A DNA stretch of 64,000 nt from Clostridia bacterium (GTDB taxonomy: Bacteria > Bacillota > Clostridia > Christensenellales > Pumilibacteraceae). The DNA lies in contig JAAWDP010000013.1 of the NCBI GenBank assembly GCA_022793815.1, positions 32,556 to 96,555 on the forward strand. The letters are read 5' to 3'. Shown in pieces: positions 16,846 through 24,668 of this stretch (positions within the stretch are counted from its first letter, which is position 1; every line of letters begins with the position of its first letter). The notes under the pieces are model-generated. The model had not been told where the DNA came from. It did no database searches and worked only from the letters and a program-made list of their open reading frames with translations. The position numbers and the translations under genes are program-made.

Positions 16846-18276
16846 ATGAAACTCGACGAACTTGATTTCGAAGCTTTAAACGAATACGAGAATTGCGAAA
16901 TAAGCGATATAGCGTTCAATCTCGATAATGTGAGAGAAGGTACTCTGTTTTTTTGTCTTGACGGCACCAACATCGACGGGCATACTTTGGCGGCGCGTGC
17001 TGCTCAAAAGGGCGCGGCGGCTTTTGTTTGCGAGCGTGAGCTTCCGATAAACCGCCCTCAGATAATCGTAAAGAATACCCGTCGGCAGCTGGCTCTTTCC
17101 TGTTCGGCTTTTTACGGTCATCCGTGTGCTAAACTTAAAATCATAGCGATAACGGGAACAAACGGCAAAACAACCACGACGTATATAGTCAAAAGCATTC
17201 TCGAAAGCGCGGGCTATAAGGTCGGACTTATCGGTACAAATTGCATCATGATAGGCTCGGATGTCAAGAAAGCGTCGCTCACGACTCCCGACCCAACGCA
17301 GTTGCACGAAGTATTTGCGAAAATGGCGGAGTCAAAGGTCGATTATGTCGTAATGGAAGCGTCCGCGCACGCACTGTGGCTCGATAAACTCGACGGAGTG
17401 AAATTCGAAGTGGCGGCGTTTACGAACCTGACGCAGGACCACCTCGACTATTTCGGAACAATGAAAAAATATGCAGAAGCCAAGCGCAGACTTTTTATCG
17501 GCGCGCGTGCGAAAAAATGCGTGATAAACGTGGATGACGCTTTCGGCCGCGAACTTGCTTTGGAATGCGAGAGCGAATTGTTCACATACGGCTGCGATAA
17601 CCCGTCCGATGTCTTTGCGATAGATTTGTCTATGAGCGAGGGCGGTTTGAAATATTTTCTGAATTCGTTTGACGATGTCGCGGGCATAAAGTTCAATTTG
17701 CCGGGACGTTTCAATATGTACAATACTCTGTGCGCGGCGACGATAGGGGCTGCGCTGGATATTCCCGTCAAATCCGTCGCACGCGGCATAAGGCGCGTAA
17801 CAAAAATAGACGGTCGGTTCAATATGATAGGGACGTCGAAGTGCAGCGTGATAATAGATTTTGCGCATACGCCCGACGGATTGAAAAATGTTCTTTCTTC
17901 CATACGCGAATTTGTGACGGGCAGAATAATAACGGTATTCGGCTGCGGCGGCGAACGCGACGCGGGCAAGCGTCCGCAAATGGGAGAGGTAGTCGGAGCG
18001 CTTTCGGATTTGTGCATAATTACAAGCGACAATCCCCGCGGAGAGGACCCCGAAAAGATAATAGACGACGTTGCCAAAGGCATAAGAAGTGACAATTATC
18101 TCAGAATTTCGGACAGAAGGCAAGCAATCCGCCGTGCGCTCAAAGATGCCGTCAAGGGCGATATTGTTCTCATTGCGGGGAAGGGCGCAGAAGATTATCA
18201 GGAAATAGGCGGCGTGAAATATCCGTACAACGACGAACGCTACGTTATGGAACTTTTGGAGGAAAATGCGCTTTGA
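16846..18276 (+). CDS. murE: UDP-MurNAc-tripeptide synthetase MurE, meso-DAP type
   Basis: Adds the third amino acid of the stem peptide. The 476-aa protein shows the Mur ligase ATP loop ITGTNGKTTTTYIV and the carbamylated-lysine region (MEASAHALWLDKL). DNPR at residues 395-398 is the sequence motif of enzymes that add meso-diaminopimelate rather than lysine. AGAGGTGAG precedes the ATG. A 69-bp spacer separates it from ftsI, and a weak internal promoter (TTGCTT near 16787, TATAAA near 16811) is possible there. The stop overlaps mraY by 4 bp. Confidence 0.95.
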   Translation: MKLDELDFEALNEYENCEISDIAFNLDNVREGTLFFCLDGTNIDGHTLAARAAQKGAAAFVCERELPINRPQIIVKNTRRQLALSCSAFYGHPCAKLKIIAITGTNGKTTTTYIVKSILESAGYKVGLIGTNCIMIGSDVKKASLTTPDPTQLHEVFAKMAESKVDYVVMEASAHALWLDKLDGVKFEVAAFTNLTQDHLDYFGTMKKYAEAKRRLFIGARAKKCVINVDDAFGRELALECESELFTYGCDNPSDVFAIDLSMSEGGLKYFLNSFDDVAGIKFNLPGRFNMYNTLCAATIGAALDIPVKSVARGIRRVTKIDGRFNMIGTSKCSVIIDFAHTPDGLKNVLSSIREFVTGRIITVFGCGGERDAGKRPQMGEVVGALSDLCIITSDNPRGEDPEKIIDDVAKGIRSDNYLRISDRRQAIRRALKDAVKGDIVLIAGKGAEDYQEIGGVKYPYNDERYVMELLEENAL

Positions 18277-19280
18277 TAAAGATACTGCTTGCATGTTTGA
18301 CGGCGTTTGCCGTTTGCATTGTCGTAATGCCTCTGGTAATAATGCTGTCGAAAAAGTTGAAACTGCGTCAAACCGTTCTCGGCTATGTGGACAACCATAT
18401 GTCGAAAAACGGTACGCCTACAATGGGCGGCATAGGGTTTATGATTGCTCTGACGGTTGCGTCGCTTGCTTTTTCTTCCAAATCGAAATCACTGATGATA
18501 ATAACGCTTGCGGTTACGCTCGGCTACGGAATAATCGGATTTCTCGATGATTTCGTTAAAGTGTTTTTCAAGAGAAACAAGGGGCTTTCGCCGTGGCAGA
18601 AAATAGTGTTCCAAGTTCTTATGGCGGCAGTCGTATCGTTTTTTGCGTATAACAATCCGCACGTAGGCGACGGTGTTTATGTACCGTTTACGTTTGCGCA
18701 GATAAATTTCGGCATACTCTCCATTCCGTTTTATATTCTGATTTTCCTTGCATTTACGAATTCGGTTAATTTGACGGACGGTTTGGACGGTCTTGCGGCA
18801 AAAGTTTCATGCGTATTCGTCTTGTTTTTCGCGCTTTTGATAGGTGTGGCAATTTACATCACGGGCGGCGATTCCCCGCAAGCGGAGGAGTACACGAATT
18901 TGCTTGTTTATTGCGGTGCGCTTGTGGGTGCGCTGGTCGGATTTTTGTGCTTTAATTCGTTTCCCGCAAAAATATTTATGGGCGACACGGGCGCGCTGGC
19001 ATTGGGCGGAGGTCTTGCCGCATTGGCGATAGTCACGAGAATGGAACTGATTGCACCCATTTTGGGTATTGTGTATGTCGTGACAAGCCTGTCGGTGATA
19101 TTGCAGGTGGTATACTTCAAACTGTCGCACGGGAAACGCATTTTCTTGATGGCGCCATTGCATCATCATTTCGAGAGAAAGGGTATGCATGAAAACAGGA
19201 TATCCGCAATCTACGCCTCCGTCACTTTTGCCGCAGGTACGTTGATTTGCCTGATAATGCTTTTAATCAACAATCCGTAA
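18273..19280 (+). CDS. mraY: Phospho-MurNAc-pentapeptide transferase MraY
   Basis: Polytopic enzyme that makes lipid I from UDP-MurNAc-pentapeptide and undecaprenyl phosphate. The 335-aa protein begins at TTG 18273, overlapping the murE stop. GGAGGA at 18258-18263 supports this start. Diagnostic motifs are DDFVKVFFKRNKGL (catalytic Asp pair), NLTDGLDGLA and APLHHHFERKG (His-rich loop), within about ten membrane helices. The gene is followed by a hairpin before murD. Confidence 0.95.
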   Translation: MIKILLACLTAFAVCIVVMPLVIMLSKKLKLRQTVLGYVDNHMSKNGTPTMGGIGFMIALTVASLAFSSKSKSLMIITLAVTLGYGIIGFLDDFVKVFFKRNKGLSPWQKIVFQVLMAAVVSFFAYNNPHVGDGVYVPFTFAQINFGILSIPFYILIFLAFTNSVNLTDGLDGLAAKVSCVFVLFFALLIGVAIYITGGDSPQAEEYTNLLVYCGALVGALVGFLCFNSFPAKIFMGDTGALALGGGLAALAIVTRMELIAPILGIVYVVTSLSVILQVVYFKLSHGKRIFLMAPLHHHFERKGMHENRISAIYASVTFAAGTLICLIMLLINNP

Positions 19281-19304
19281 ATATATCGAATGGTCTTAAT
19301 CGTG

Positions 19305-19340
19305 AAACGCTCGCATATTTTAAAATATACGAGCGTTTTT
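19305..19340 (+). terminator. Long near-perfect hairpin inside the dcw operon, before murD
   Basis: AAACGCTCG (19305-19313) pairs with CGAGCGTTT (19330-19338), and inside it ATATTTT pairs with AAAATAT with essentially no loop. There is a single C-A mismatch. TTTTT ends the structure at 19336-19340. This could be a partial terminator or an RNA-processing site that lowers murD-ftsW expression. Confidence 0.6.
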
Positions 19341-19357
19341 GCGTTAAGGAGCGTTTT

Positions 19358-20623
19358 ATGGATTTTCGAGAGAAAAATGTTTTGATTGTCGGCGACGGCG
19401 TAAGCGGTGTCGGAGCTTATAAGGTTTTGGACGGGCTTGGTGCCCATTGTACGACGGTAAAGAATGCGGATGAATGCTATGCTTTGCAATACGATTTGAT
19501 TGTGGTAAGTCCCGGCGTTCCCGCCGACAGCGCGGTGTTTGCAAAAGCGCGTGCCGACGGAACAAAACTTATAGGCGAGTTCGAACTCGGTTGGATTTTG
19601 AACGGGGACAGGCCGGTGATAGCAATTACCGGAACAAACGGCAAAACCACCGTGACGGAACTTGTTGCGTCAATACTGTCGAAAGTCGGCAGAGTTGCCG
19701 CTTGCGGCAACATAGGCACGGCGTTTTCCGAATGTGCATTCGAAGGGAACTATGACACGGCTGTTGCGGAAGTATCGAGTTTCCAATTGGAAACGACGGA
19801 TACCTTTGCACCGCATATCGCATGCATAACAAATATCGACTGCGACCATTTGGACAGACACAAGACACTGGAAAATTACGCAAAAGTCAAATTGCGGATT
19901 GCCGAAAATCAAACGGAAAACGACTTTCTTGTCTTATCGCAGGATTTTATAAACGCCTCGCTTTTGAAAAATTTTTGTCCGCGCTCCGATGTTTTTTACA
20001 CGTCGCTTTGCAAAAAAGTACGTGGAGCGTATCTCGAAGAAAACAAAATAAAATTTATGAACGAATATATTTGCAACCGTGACGAGCTGCCTTTGACGGG
20101 CGGTTTCAATGTTGCCAATGTTCTTACCGCGGTGTGTGCTTGCAGGCTTTACGGCGCGGATATCGGCGTCATACGTGATGGCATTATGACTTTTTCGACT
20201 GACGAGCATCGTTTGAAACAAATCGAGTGCATAGACGGACGGATTTATTGGGACGATTCGAAAGGAACCAATATAGCGGCATCGCTTGCCGCATGCGGAG
20301 CAATGCTCGGCGACACGCTTGTCATTATGGGCGGAAGCGATAAGGGCTACGGCTATGAACTGTTTTTCGAAAAATTACCTGATTGCGTGAAGGAAATAGC
20401 GCTTATCGGGCAGACGGCCGATAAGATAGCCGATGCCGCGCGCAAAAGCGGCTTTGAGAGCATAAAGCGGTGCGGCAATTTGGAAAGCGCGGTAGTTTAT
20501 GCGAGTACGCGCCCCGTGAGAAATGTATTGCTGTCGCCTGCGTCGGCGAGTTTCGATATGTTCGAAAACTATAAAAAGCGCGGCGACGCATTCATAGAGG
20601 CAGTGAGGGGACTGAAAAAGTGA
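19358..20623 (+). CDS. murD: UDP-MurNAc-L-alanine:D-glutamate ligase MurD
   Basis: Adds D-glutamate to UDP-MurNAc-L-Ala. I place the start at the ATG at 19358 (MDFREKNVLIVGDG) with AAGGA (19346-19350) 7 nt upstream; earlier in-frame codons would run through the hairpin. The 421-aa product has the N-terminal uridine-binding fold (LIVGDGVSGVGA), the ATP loop AITGTNGKTTVTEL and AVAEVSSFQLETT, and WDDSKGTNIAAS in the C-terminal domain. The stop overlaps the ftsW GTG by 4 bp. Confidence 0.95.
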   Translation: MDFREKNVLIVGDGVSGVGAYKVLDGLGAHCTTVKNADECYALQYDLIVVSPGVPADSAVFAKARADGTKLIGEFELGWILNGDRPVIAITGTNGKTTVTELVASILSKVGRVAACGNIGTAFSECAFEGNYDTAVAEVSSFQLETTDTFAPHIACITNIDCDHLDRHKTLENYAKVKLRIAENQTENDFLVLSQDFINASLLKNFCPRSDVFYTSLCKKVRGAYLEENKIKFMNEYICNRDELPLTGGFNVANVLTAVCACRLYGADIGVIRDGIMTFSTDEHRLKQIECIDGRIYWDDSKGTNIAASLAACGAMLGDTLVIMGGSDKGYGYELFFEKLPDCVKEIALIGQTADKIADAARKSGFESIKRCGNLESAVVYASTRPVRNVLLSPASASFDMFENYKKRGDAFIEAVRGLKK

Positions 20624-21804
20624 AACGGAAATTAAAGCAGACAAAACCCGAAATCGGTTTCGAACACCCGAAATCCCGTCCCGATATAATTCTGTTTGTT
20701 GTTACCGCGCTGCTTGTGGGATTCGGAATTTTAATGGTGTATTCGGCAAGTATGTATTCGGCGCAAAAGAATTATAACAACGAATATTACTTCATGTTCA
20801 AACAAATCGTCGGCGCACTGCTCGGCGCGGCGGCTATGGTGGCGCTCACGTTTTTCGACTATCATATACTCGGCAAACTGCGTTACATAATTTTGGGTGT
20901 GTCCGTGGGATTGTTGATTCTCGTATTCATTCCGGGAGTCGGGGTGGAAAACTACGGCGCAAAGAGATGGATTAACCTTCCGTTCTTTACATTGCAGGCG
21001 TCCGAGTTTGCCAAATTCGGATTCATAATATTTACGGCGTTCTATATGGCAAAGCACCATAAAAAAATGACGACCTTCAAAGGCGTTATGCCCGTGTTGG
21101 CCGTCGGTGTGGTTATTTGCGTGCTTATCATTTTGGAACCGAATATGTCGATTACGATTTGCATGGTGCTTTTGATGTTTGTCATGCTGTTCATCGGCGG
21201 AGTCCGAATCAAACACTTTCTGATTATCGGTATACCCGCAGTCTGTGCGGGCGTGGCGCTTATATTTGCCGCGCCGTACAGATTGAGTCGCCTTATGGCA
21301 TTTCTGAATCCGTGGGCATCACCGCTCGAAGAAGGATTCCAATTGATACAGTCTTTTTATTCTCTCGGAAGCGGCGGTTTTTTCGGCGTAGGATTGTTCA
21401 ACTCCCGCCAGAAGTACCTGTTTTTGCCGTTCTCGGAAAGCGATTTTATTCTCAGCATAATAGGAGAGGAGCTTGGCTTTTTCGGATGTCTTGCGCTTAT
21501 GGCGGTTTATGTGGTATTTATTTTCCGCGCCGTCAAGATAGCGCGTAACGCTTCCGACAGATTCGGGTGTTATCTCGCAAGCGGTATTGCCGCTGTAATC
21601 GCAATTCAGGTGCTTGTCAATATTGCGGTGGTAACGGGTTCGATTCCGCCTACGGGGCTGCCGCTGCCTTTTATCAGTTCGGGGTCCAGCTCTCTCATTG
21701 TTTTTATGGGAGGCGTAGGAATATTACAAAGCGTTGCGCGCGGCAGTCACGGGAGCGGCATATATCTTGCTCGCCATAAACGAGTTAAACGCGCGGCTCG
21801 ATAA
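20620..21804 (+). CDS. ftsW: SEDS peptidoglycan glycosyltransferase FtsW/SpoVE
   Basis: Polymerises lipid II at the septum together with the ftsI product. The 394-aa protein starts with GTG at 20620. It has a basic N-terminal tail, about ten membrane segments, the loop ENYGAKRWINLP and the C-terminal PPTGLPLPFISSGSSS signature. In many relatives murG would follow. Here the cluster stops, and the last 81 bp overlap the 3' end of thiT on the other strand. I see no clear terminator for it. Confidence 0.95.
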   Translation: MKRKLKQTKPEIGFEHPKSRPDIILFVVTALLVGFGILMVYSASMYSAQKNYNNEYYFMFKQIVGALLGAAAMVALTFFDYHILGKLRYIILGVSVGLLILVFIPGVGVENYGAKRWINLPFFTLQASEFAKFGFIIFTAFYMAKHHKKMTTFKGVMPVLAVGVVICVLIILEPNMSITICMVLLMFVMLFIGGVRIKHFLIIGIPAVCAGVALIFAAPYRLSRLMAFLNPWASPLEEGFQLIQSFYSLGSGGFFGVGLFNSRQKYLFLPFSESDFILSIIGEELGFFGCLALMAVYVVFIFRAVKIARNASDRFGCYLASGIAAVIAIQVLVNIAVVTGSIPPTGLPLPFISSGSSSLIVFMGGVGILQSVARGSHGSGIYLARHKRVKRAAR

Positions 21805-22512
21805 CAGCGCCGTTCCTGCGGCAGCCGCAATCAATGTGTCGGGAAGAAGAAACAGCAGATTGTATGTCGCACTGTACCCCCATGCCGCCGCGCCTGTGAG
21901 CGCTCCCGACCAAATGAGGAAGCCGTTTTCGAGGTAGGAAATGTCCGCCCAGAAAAGCACTCCGGCAAGCGTATGTGAAAAATATCTGACGACAAAGTAG
22001 AATGCCGTACCGATAAAGAATCCGCCGTGAGCGAAAAGAGGATGTTTTCCGGCGGCTGTCGCAGCTTCGTATTTTCTTCTGTCGAACGAGAATATGCCGA
22101 CGAGAGAAAGAGCAAGATAGGGGACGAAATAGTCCAAAAGTGCGCTCCACGGCGAAACGATGTAAGGACCTTGTATCAATTGCAACAGCATGAATACTGC
22201 GGATACGACAAGGCTTTTTCTGAATCCGAAGAAATAGCAGTAAACCAGCATGGGAAGAACGGACGCAAGAGTTATCGAGCCGCCTGCGGGCAGCGAAAAA
22301 ATCTTAACGTAAGAAAGCGCAAACGATGCTGCTACGCAAATCGCTCCGTAGGTGACGTCGCGTGTGTCGCGCCGAAATTCCACGCCGCGCTTTCTCTGCA
22401 CAACGGATATGACGGCGATGGTTGCCGCAATCAAAGCCAACGCTCCCGCAATCAACAGCAGTACTTGCCACCAAGGGATACTCACGTCGTCCCAATAGCC
22501 TTTTGTAAACAT
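21724..22512 (-). CDS. thiT: Thiamine-specific ECF transporter S component ThiT, with extra N-terminal helix
   Basis: Membrane substrate-binding subunit that works with a shared ECF energising module (not in the window) to import thiamine. The 262-aa protein has an added N-terminal helix (about residues 14-38) and six further segments forming the ThiT core, with GGSITLASVLPMLVYCYFFG and LDYFVPYLALSLVG matching the thiamine-binding region. The start is supported by GGAGG close upstream. A TPP riboswitch and its own promoter precede it, which strongly supports the call. The last 27 codons lie antisense to the end of ftsW, beyond the last membrane helix. Usual ThiT is nearer 200 aa. Confidence 0.85.
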   Translation of the reverse strand: MFTKGYWDDVSIPWWQVLLLIAGALALIAATIAVISVVQRKRGVEFRRDTRDVTYGAICVAASFALSYVKIFSLPAGGSITLASVLPMLVYCYFFGFRKSLVVSAVFMLLQLIQGPYIVSPWSALLDYFVPYLALSLVGIFSFDRRKYEAATAAGKHPLFAHGGFFIGTAFYFVVRYFSHTLAGVLFWADISYLENGFLIWSGALTGAAAWGYSATYNLLFLLPDTLIAAAAGTALLSSRAFNSFMASKIYAAPVTAARNAL

Positions 22513-22547
22513 GTAACCTCCTTCATTACCAAAAGCCGCAACGTAAA

Positions 22548-22580
22548 AAACTTGCTCTGTTTTTCGGGCAGGGCAAGTTT
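22548..22580 (-). terminator. Riboswitch-controlled terminator in the thiT leader
   Basis: On the minus strand AAACTTGCCCTG (22580-22569) pairs with CAGAGCAAGTTT (22559-22548), one G-U pair, then a run of T. It lies between the TPP aptamer and the thiT start and is the likely expression platform: with TPP bound, transcription stops here. Confidence 0.8.
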
Positions 22581-22614
22581 ACGTTATTTATTGCATGAAA
22601 GATTTACAATAATA

Positions 22615-22715
22615 ACAGCTTTCCCTACGCAGGTGCTAACCTAACAGGTTCAAAAGGACCGTCTTTTTGCAAAGAACATCTCAGCGAGTGCAATAACTCG
22701 CGCCCTCAGCGGTAA
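22615..22715 (-). ncRNA. TPP riboswitch (THI element) upstream of thiT
   Basis: Read on the minus strand, the conserved THI-box blocks occur in order: GAGGGCGCGAG, CGCTGAGATG (the CUGAGA block), CCTTTTGAACCTG, TAGGTTAGCACCTGCGTAGGG and AA. These match the pyrimidine-sensing and pyrophosphate-sensing helices of the TPP aptamer. A terminator and the start of thiT follow. Confidence 0.93.
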
Positions 22716-22725
22716 TTATGCTTTA

Positions 22726-22754
22726 ATAATAAATTTAATTGCCGCAAAAGTCAA
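22726..22754 (-). promoter_or_regulatory. Sigma-A promoter for the TPP riboswitch-thiT transcript
   Basis: Minus strand TTGACT (22754-22749), 17-bp spacer, TATTAT (22731-22726). Transcription would start just ahead of the aptamer. The rest of the thiT-22832 spacer is filled by the aptamer, the terminator and the divergent promoter. Confidence 0.75.
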
Positions 22755-22764
22755 GCTTTTTTCC

Positions 22765-22793
22765 TTGTTTTTTATTTGATTTAATGTTATAAT
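22765..22793 (+). promoter_or_regulatory. Sigma-A promoter for the two polytopic membrane proteins
   Basis: TTGTTT (22765-22770), 17-bp spacer, TATAAT (22788-22793), with extended TG at 22785-22786. It is divergent from the thiT promoter. Confidence 0.75.
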
Positions 22794-22831
22794 ATAAGTG
22801 AAAAAGCTTGTTTGCAAACAGGAGCTCTATA

Positions 22832-23659
22832 TTGCCGTATATAGCCAAGACATTTTCATACATGGCAAAGTCTGCGCGGCTGCTTGTTCCGATAGCGATT
22901 CTGCCTGCGCTGCTTCTCGGCATGTTTGTAAAGCCGCTCGGGTTTATAACATTTCTGCCGTTATATGCGGTAACCGACGTAAAGTCGTTTTCGGACATAG
23001 CATGGTTGATTTTCGATAAGTATGCGGTCACGCATGTCTATCCGATGATTCTAATTTTCGTGGTTTTGACACTGTGTTGCGCTTTTTCGCTTTCGGTTAT
23101 AGAAAAACATTTCCGTATAGGAAAGCTTATGATAAAAGCGCCGTTCAAAGACGTCAACAGCAGTTTGTTTCCCGTTCTTAAAACATTGTTTGTTTTGACG
23201 GCTGTCTACTTTGTGTGGAAATTCGTTCTCTGCGGAATTGCGACATTGCTGCATTTTGTCATAAGCGGAGCGGGAGTGCCTAATTGGTGGGACATCGTTA
23301 TTCTTTCTTTGGTTATAACGGCTCTGTTTCTTTTGCTGATGTATTTCGGAATGCCTGCGGTGTTTTGGGCGCCGCTTATGCTGACTTTCGGTTATTCGTT
23401 TGTGGATGCATTTATCGAATCCATGTCGCTTGCGAGAAAGGCGGGTTTCAAATTGTATATTGCGCTTATGTTGCCCTTTGTCGTTGTGATAATGTTGCAG
23501 TGTGTAGTTTCGTTTCTGCCTTTGCCGATTATTGCATTAAAAGCGATATCCGTGCTGCTGTATCTTTTTTTGATTGTATATCTTGTTTCGTTTATGATGA
23601 ATGCGGCATTCGACCTTACTGGGCTCGAACGTCGCGATATTAAAAAGAAATTAATTTAA
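22832..23659 (+). CDS. Polytopic membrane protein, unrecognised (first of a pair)
   Basis: A 275-residue protein not recognised. I choose the TTG at 22832, because AGGAG (22820-22824) stands 7 nt before it. A short amphipathic N-terminal stretch (PYIAKTFSYMAKSARLL) is followed by about six hydrophobic segments, with a polar loop carrying FKDVNSSLFPVLKTLF between the second and third. The general plan (soluble amphipathic start, repeated long helices, cytoplasmic basic end RRDIKKKLI) resembles DUF975-like and YesL-like proteins, without a firm match. The next gene, 14 bp downstream, encodes a similar type of protein. Confidence 0.75.
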   Translation: MPYIAKTFSYMAKSARLLVPIAILPALLLGMFVKPLGFITFLPLYAVTDVKSFSDIAWLIFDKYAVTHVYPMILIFVVLTLCCAFSLSVIEKHFRIGKLMIKAPFKDVNSSLFPVLKTLFVLTAVYFVWKFVLCGIATLLHFVISGAGVPNWWDIVILSLVITALFLLLMYFGMPAVFWAPLMLTFGYSFVDAFIESMSLARKAGFKLYIALMLPFVVVIMLQCVVSFLPLPIIALKAISVLLYLFLIVYLVSFMMNAAFDLTGLERRDIKKKLI

Positions 23660-23673
23660 AGCGGGGAACTTTT

Positions 23674-24612
23674 GTGGCTTTTAAAAACGCATTTAAAATA
23701 CTTATAGAAAAATTCGGACTCGTCTGGATGCTTCTTTTATATATCTTTGCTTTGGCGGTCGTGCTTGTGAGCATAAGCATGGCTTTTATTATTCCCATTT
23801 ATCGCGAATTTTTGAATGCGGGAATAACGGAGCAGTTTGCCGCTCTGTTTAACAGTATTATGGAAGGGGAGAGTGTTAACCGATGGTTCGAGATTATTAG
23901 GGAAATAGGAACTATGTCGTCGGAACTTCTCCGCAGCAGCATGTCGCTCAGATTGAATTCCACGCTTTGGCTTGTTTTTGTCGTAGTGATTGCCTACCGC
24001 TTTCTGCTCGGACTGTATGAGCTGCCGCTTATTTCCGTATTGGACGGTGCAATGTCGGCAAATGCCAAAATAGGCTTCGGCGGACAGATTATTTCGCTGC
24101 TGGGTAAATCGTCGCGCTTTACGCTTGTCAAAATGCTTTATACGGTATGTTACGATTGCCTGACGGCTTTCACCATGTACGGTTTGTTCAAACTTTTGGA
24201 TATATCGTCAGTGGCTGTATTCGCGCCTTTTCTCATAATGTTGGTGTTTATACTTTTGACGGCATTAAGATACTCCATGATTTCCATGTGGGCGCCGCGG
24301 ATAATAGCGGATAACGGGAAAATTTTCCCGTCCTTTGCTTATTCCGTAAAAAAATCGTTCAGGAACTTCGGCTCGGTGTTTGCGTATTTTTCCGTCGCCT
24401 GGGTGCTCATAATAGCATTCAATGTTTTCGTGGGTCTGTTTACGTTCGGAGTGGGACTGCTTATTTCGGTTCCCACGTCCATGCTGTTGGTTTCCGTTTT
24501 GAATATGACTCTGTATTACGGAAAAAGCGGAAAACGCTATTACATCGACGGCGGAGTATACACGCCTCCGATAAAATCGGTTTCGCAGGACCGCGCGGAA
24601 TCCCGGTCATGA
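23674..24612 (+). CDS. Polytopic membrane protein, unrecognised (second of a pair)
   Basis: A 312-residue protein, start GTG at 23674 with a GCGGGG-type ribosome-binding site. About six membrane segments; a polar loop at about residues 45-85 separates the first two. Both it and the upstream protein contain a region with KxxF.L followed by long helices, so they may be diverged paralogues forming a heteromeric complex. The C-terminus (KRYYIDGGVYTPPIKS) is polar. Function unknown. The operon ends at the hairpin at 24623. Confidence 0.75.
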   Translation: MAFKNAFKILIEKFGLVWMLLLYIFALAVVLVSISMAFIIPIYREFLNAGITEQFAALFNSIMEGESVNRWFEIIREIGTMSSELLRSSMSLRLNSTLWLVFVVVIAYRFLLGLYELPLISVLDGAMSANAKIGFGGQIISLLGKSSRFTLVKMLYTVCYDCLTAFTMYGLFKLLDISSVAVFAPFLIMLVFILLTALRYSMISMWAPRIIADNGKIFPSFAYSVKKSFRNFGSVFAYFSVAWVLIIAFNVFVGLFTFGVGLLISVPTSMLLVSVLNMTLYYGKSGKRYYIDGGVYTPPIKSVSQDRAESRS

Positions 24613-24622
24613 CCCATATTAG

Positions 24623-24653
24623 AAAAAGCGCTCGGTATCGCCGAACGCTTTTT
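24623..24653. terminator. Bidirectional terminator between the membrane-protein pair and serA
   Basis: AAAAAGCG (24623-24630) pairs with CGCTTTTT (24646-24653), and inside it TCGG pairs with CCGA around a 5-nt loop; one mismatch. A and T runs flank both sides, so it suits both converging transcripts. Confidence 0.8.
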
Positions 24654-24668
24654 CTTGTTTGTTGAGTA

